A DNA stretch of 64,000 bases from Oceanisphaera pacifica. GTDB taxonomy: Bacteria > Pseudomonadota > Gammaproteobacteria > Enterobacterales > Aeromonadaceae. The first letter of the stretch is position 1. Every line of letters starts with the position of its first letter. Where the stretch lies: positions 186,001-250,000 of the forward strand of contig NZ_JAGDFX010000003.1 of NCBI RefSeq assembly GCF_017498065.1. The letters run 5' to 3'. Under the pieces are notes generated by a model. The model saw only the letters and a list, made by a program, of their open reading frames with translations. It was not told where the DNA came from and did not search any database. The translations under genes were made by a program, and so were the position numbers. Shown here one piece after another: positions 63,518 through 64,000 of this stretch.

Positions 63518-64000
63518 CCGTTTGAACAAGGGACTAGGGATGGGGGAATAGGGAGTACTAATAACTAGCGAACTAAATAAGTAGTCTGTATTACTTGCTG
63601 AAAAAGCCAAACAAAGGGTCCACTCCACCGACTCTCTGCGGGGCTAATGACACTCACATTATCAGCCTACTGCGAACATTCACTGGATGTTCGGTTAAGC
63701 TGATACTGCTCGTCACGGCGAGTAAACTCGCCCCATCTAACTTCAGCACATAACATCCGACCGCCATGGATGGCGGAAGTGCCAAATGGCAGGAGCATTT
63801 TTCGGCCCTGTCATGTGATGGTCGGTAGAGTAGATCCCTTTATCCGGCCATAAGCCACTGAGTCGCCTATTAGCAGGCTCTACAGATATTTTTGTAAATA
63901 CCCTGTTGGGCGTCAAGACTTTGCACGATATGGTTATGAGCCCTTATTTCGTCTTTGCGAGCGTAGCGCGGCAACCCATTTCGAAAGGAAGCGCTACATC
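63518..64000. repeat. Terminal intergenic region with hairpin cluster and repeats
   Basis: No credible gene is visible. After GGGACTAGGGATGGGG-type repeats come four hairpins. A two-tier one lies at 63660-63705 (TATCAGC/GCTGATA outside, CGAACAT/ATGTTCG inside). Others are GGCGAG-TAAA-CTCGCC (63717-63732), CCGCCAT-GG-ATGGCGG (63761-63776) and TGCCA/TGGCA (63780-63791). A degenerate TTTGCGAGCGTAGCGCGGCA repeat lies near 63954. The window ends inside this region. Confidence 0.6.

Noticed and set aside
1-64000. tRNA or rRNA genes
   Set aside because: I looked for T-loop GGTTCGAATC-type and rRNA-like stretches in the gaps and saw none; a covariance search would be needed to be certain.

Overview
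The window looks like chromosomal DNA of a marine or brackish gammaproteobacterium close to the Aeromonadales (Oceanisphaera, Oceanimonas or Zobellella type). This is an inference from gene content and order: ybaN-[yhcX-like]-apt-dnaX-ybaB-recR, pabB-nudL-sdaA, an MSHA type IV pilus cluster, class I fumarase, LpxM, SelD/SelU and Na+-coupled transporters (NSS+MetS, DASS). No rRNA, tRNA, CRISPR array or intact insertion sequence was recognised. The long intergenic gaps are mostly filled with dispersed repeats.

Layout. 1-2.9 kb (minus strand): an operon of an ECF-type sigma factor, a small zinc-finger protein, the arsenosugar radical-SAM enzyme ArsS and two arsenosugar-type glycosyltransferases, the last cut by the window edge. 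A lone methylthioribose kinase gene (mtnK) is divergent from it. 4.3-8.4 kb: a GC-richer stretch with a membrane VTT domain fused to a mercuric-reductase-like flavoprotein. Divergent from it are a c-type cytochrome flanked by 13 Pro-Cys repeats and an uncharacterised His-rich protein, followed by a symporter fragment. 8.5-14.7 kb: the conserved DNA replication/repair block, with a clear programmed -1 frameshift signal inside dnaX. 15.1-18.5 kb (minus): sbcB-lrgA-lrgB-cdd. 18.7-22.9 kb: an RND efflux pair. 23.2-28.7 kb (minus): lpxM, a DUF3025 gene, an NSS transporter with its 33-residue MetS partner, and a DASS symporter. 28.7-34.3 kb: a hybrid sensor kinase, dadA and an AEC carrier.

34.5-50.6 kb holds the MSHA pilus genes mshI, a PilN-like gene, J, K, L, N, E, G, A, C, D, O, P, Q. 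The usual mshM, mshF and mshB positions are empty, and the gap between mshG and mshA is filled by a three-copy repeat array of about 310 bp per unit. A PAS-GGDEF-EAL protein with a degenerate GGDEF motif follows; it may link c-di-GMP to the pilus ATPase MshE. 53.1-58.1 kb: selD-selU on the minus strand, divergent from an arsR-arsC-arsH-acr3 operon whose promoter sits inside a perfect 36-bp palindrome. 58.2-63.5 kb: class I fumarase, then pabB-nudL-sdaA with a CRP-like site before sdaA. The last 480 bp hold repeats and a run of hairpins.

The main themes are arsenic (arsenosugar synthesis plus detoxification), selenium for tRNA modification, and surface pili. The least explained parts are the Cys-repeat cytochrome module, the lone mtnK beside arsS, and the repeat families that rework gene ends and gaps.
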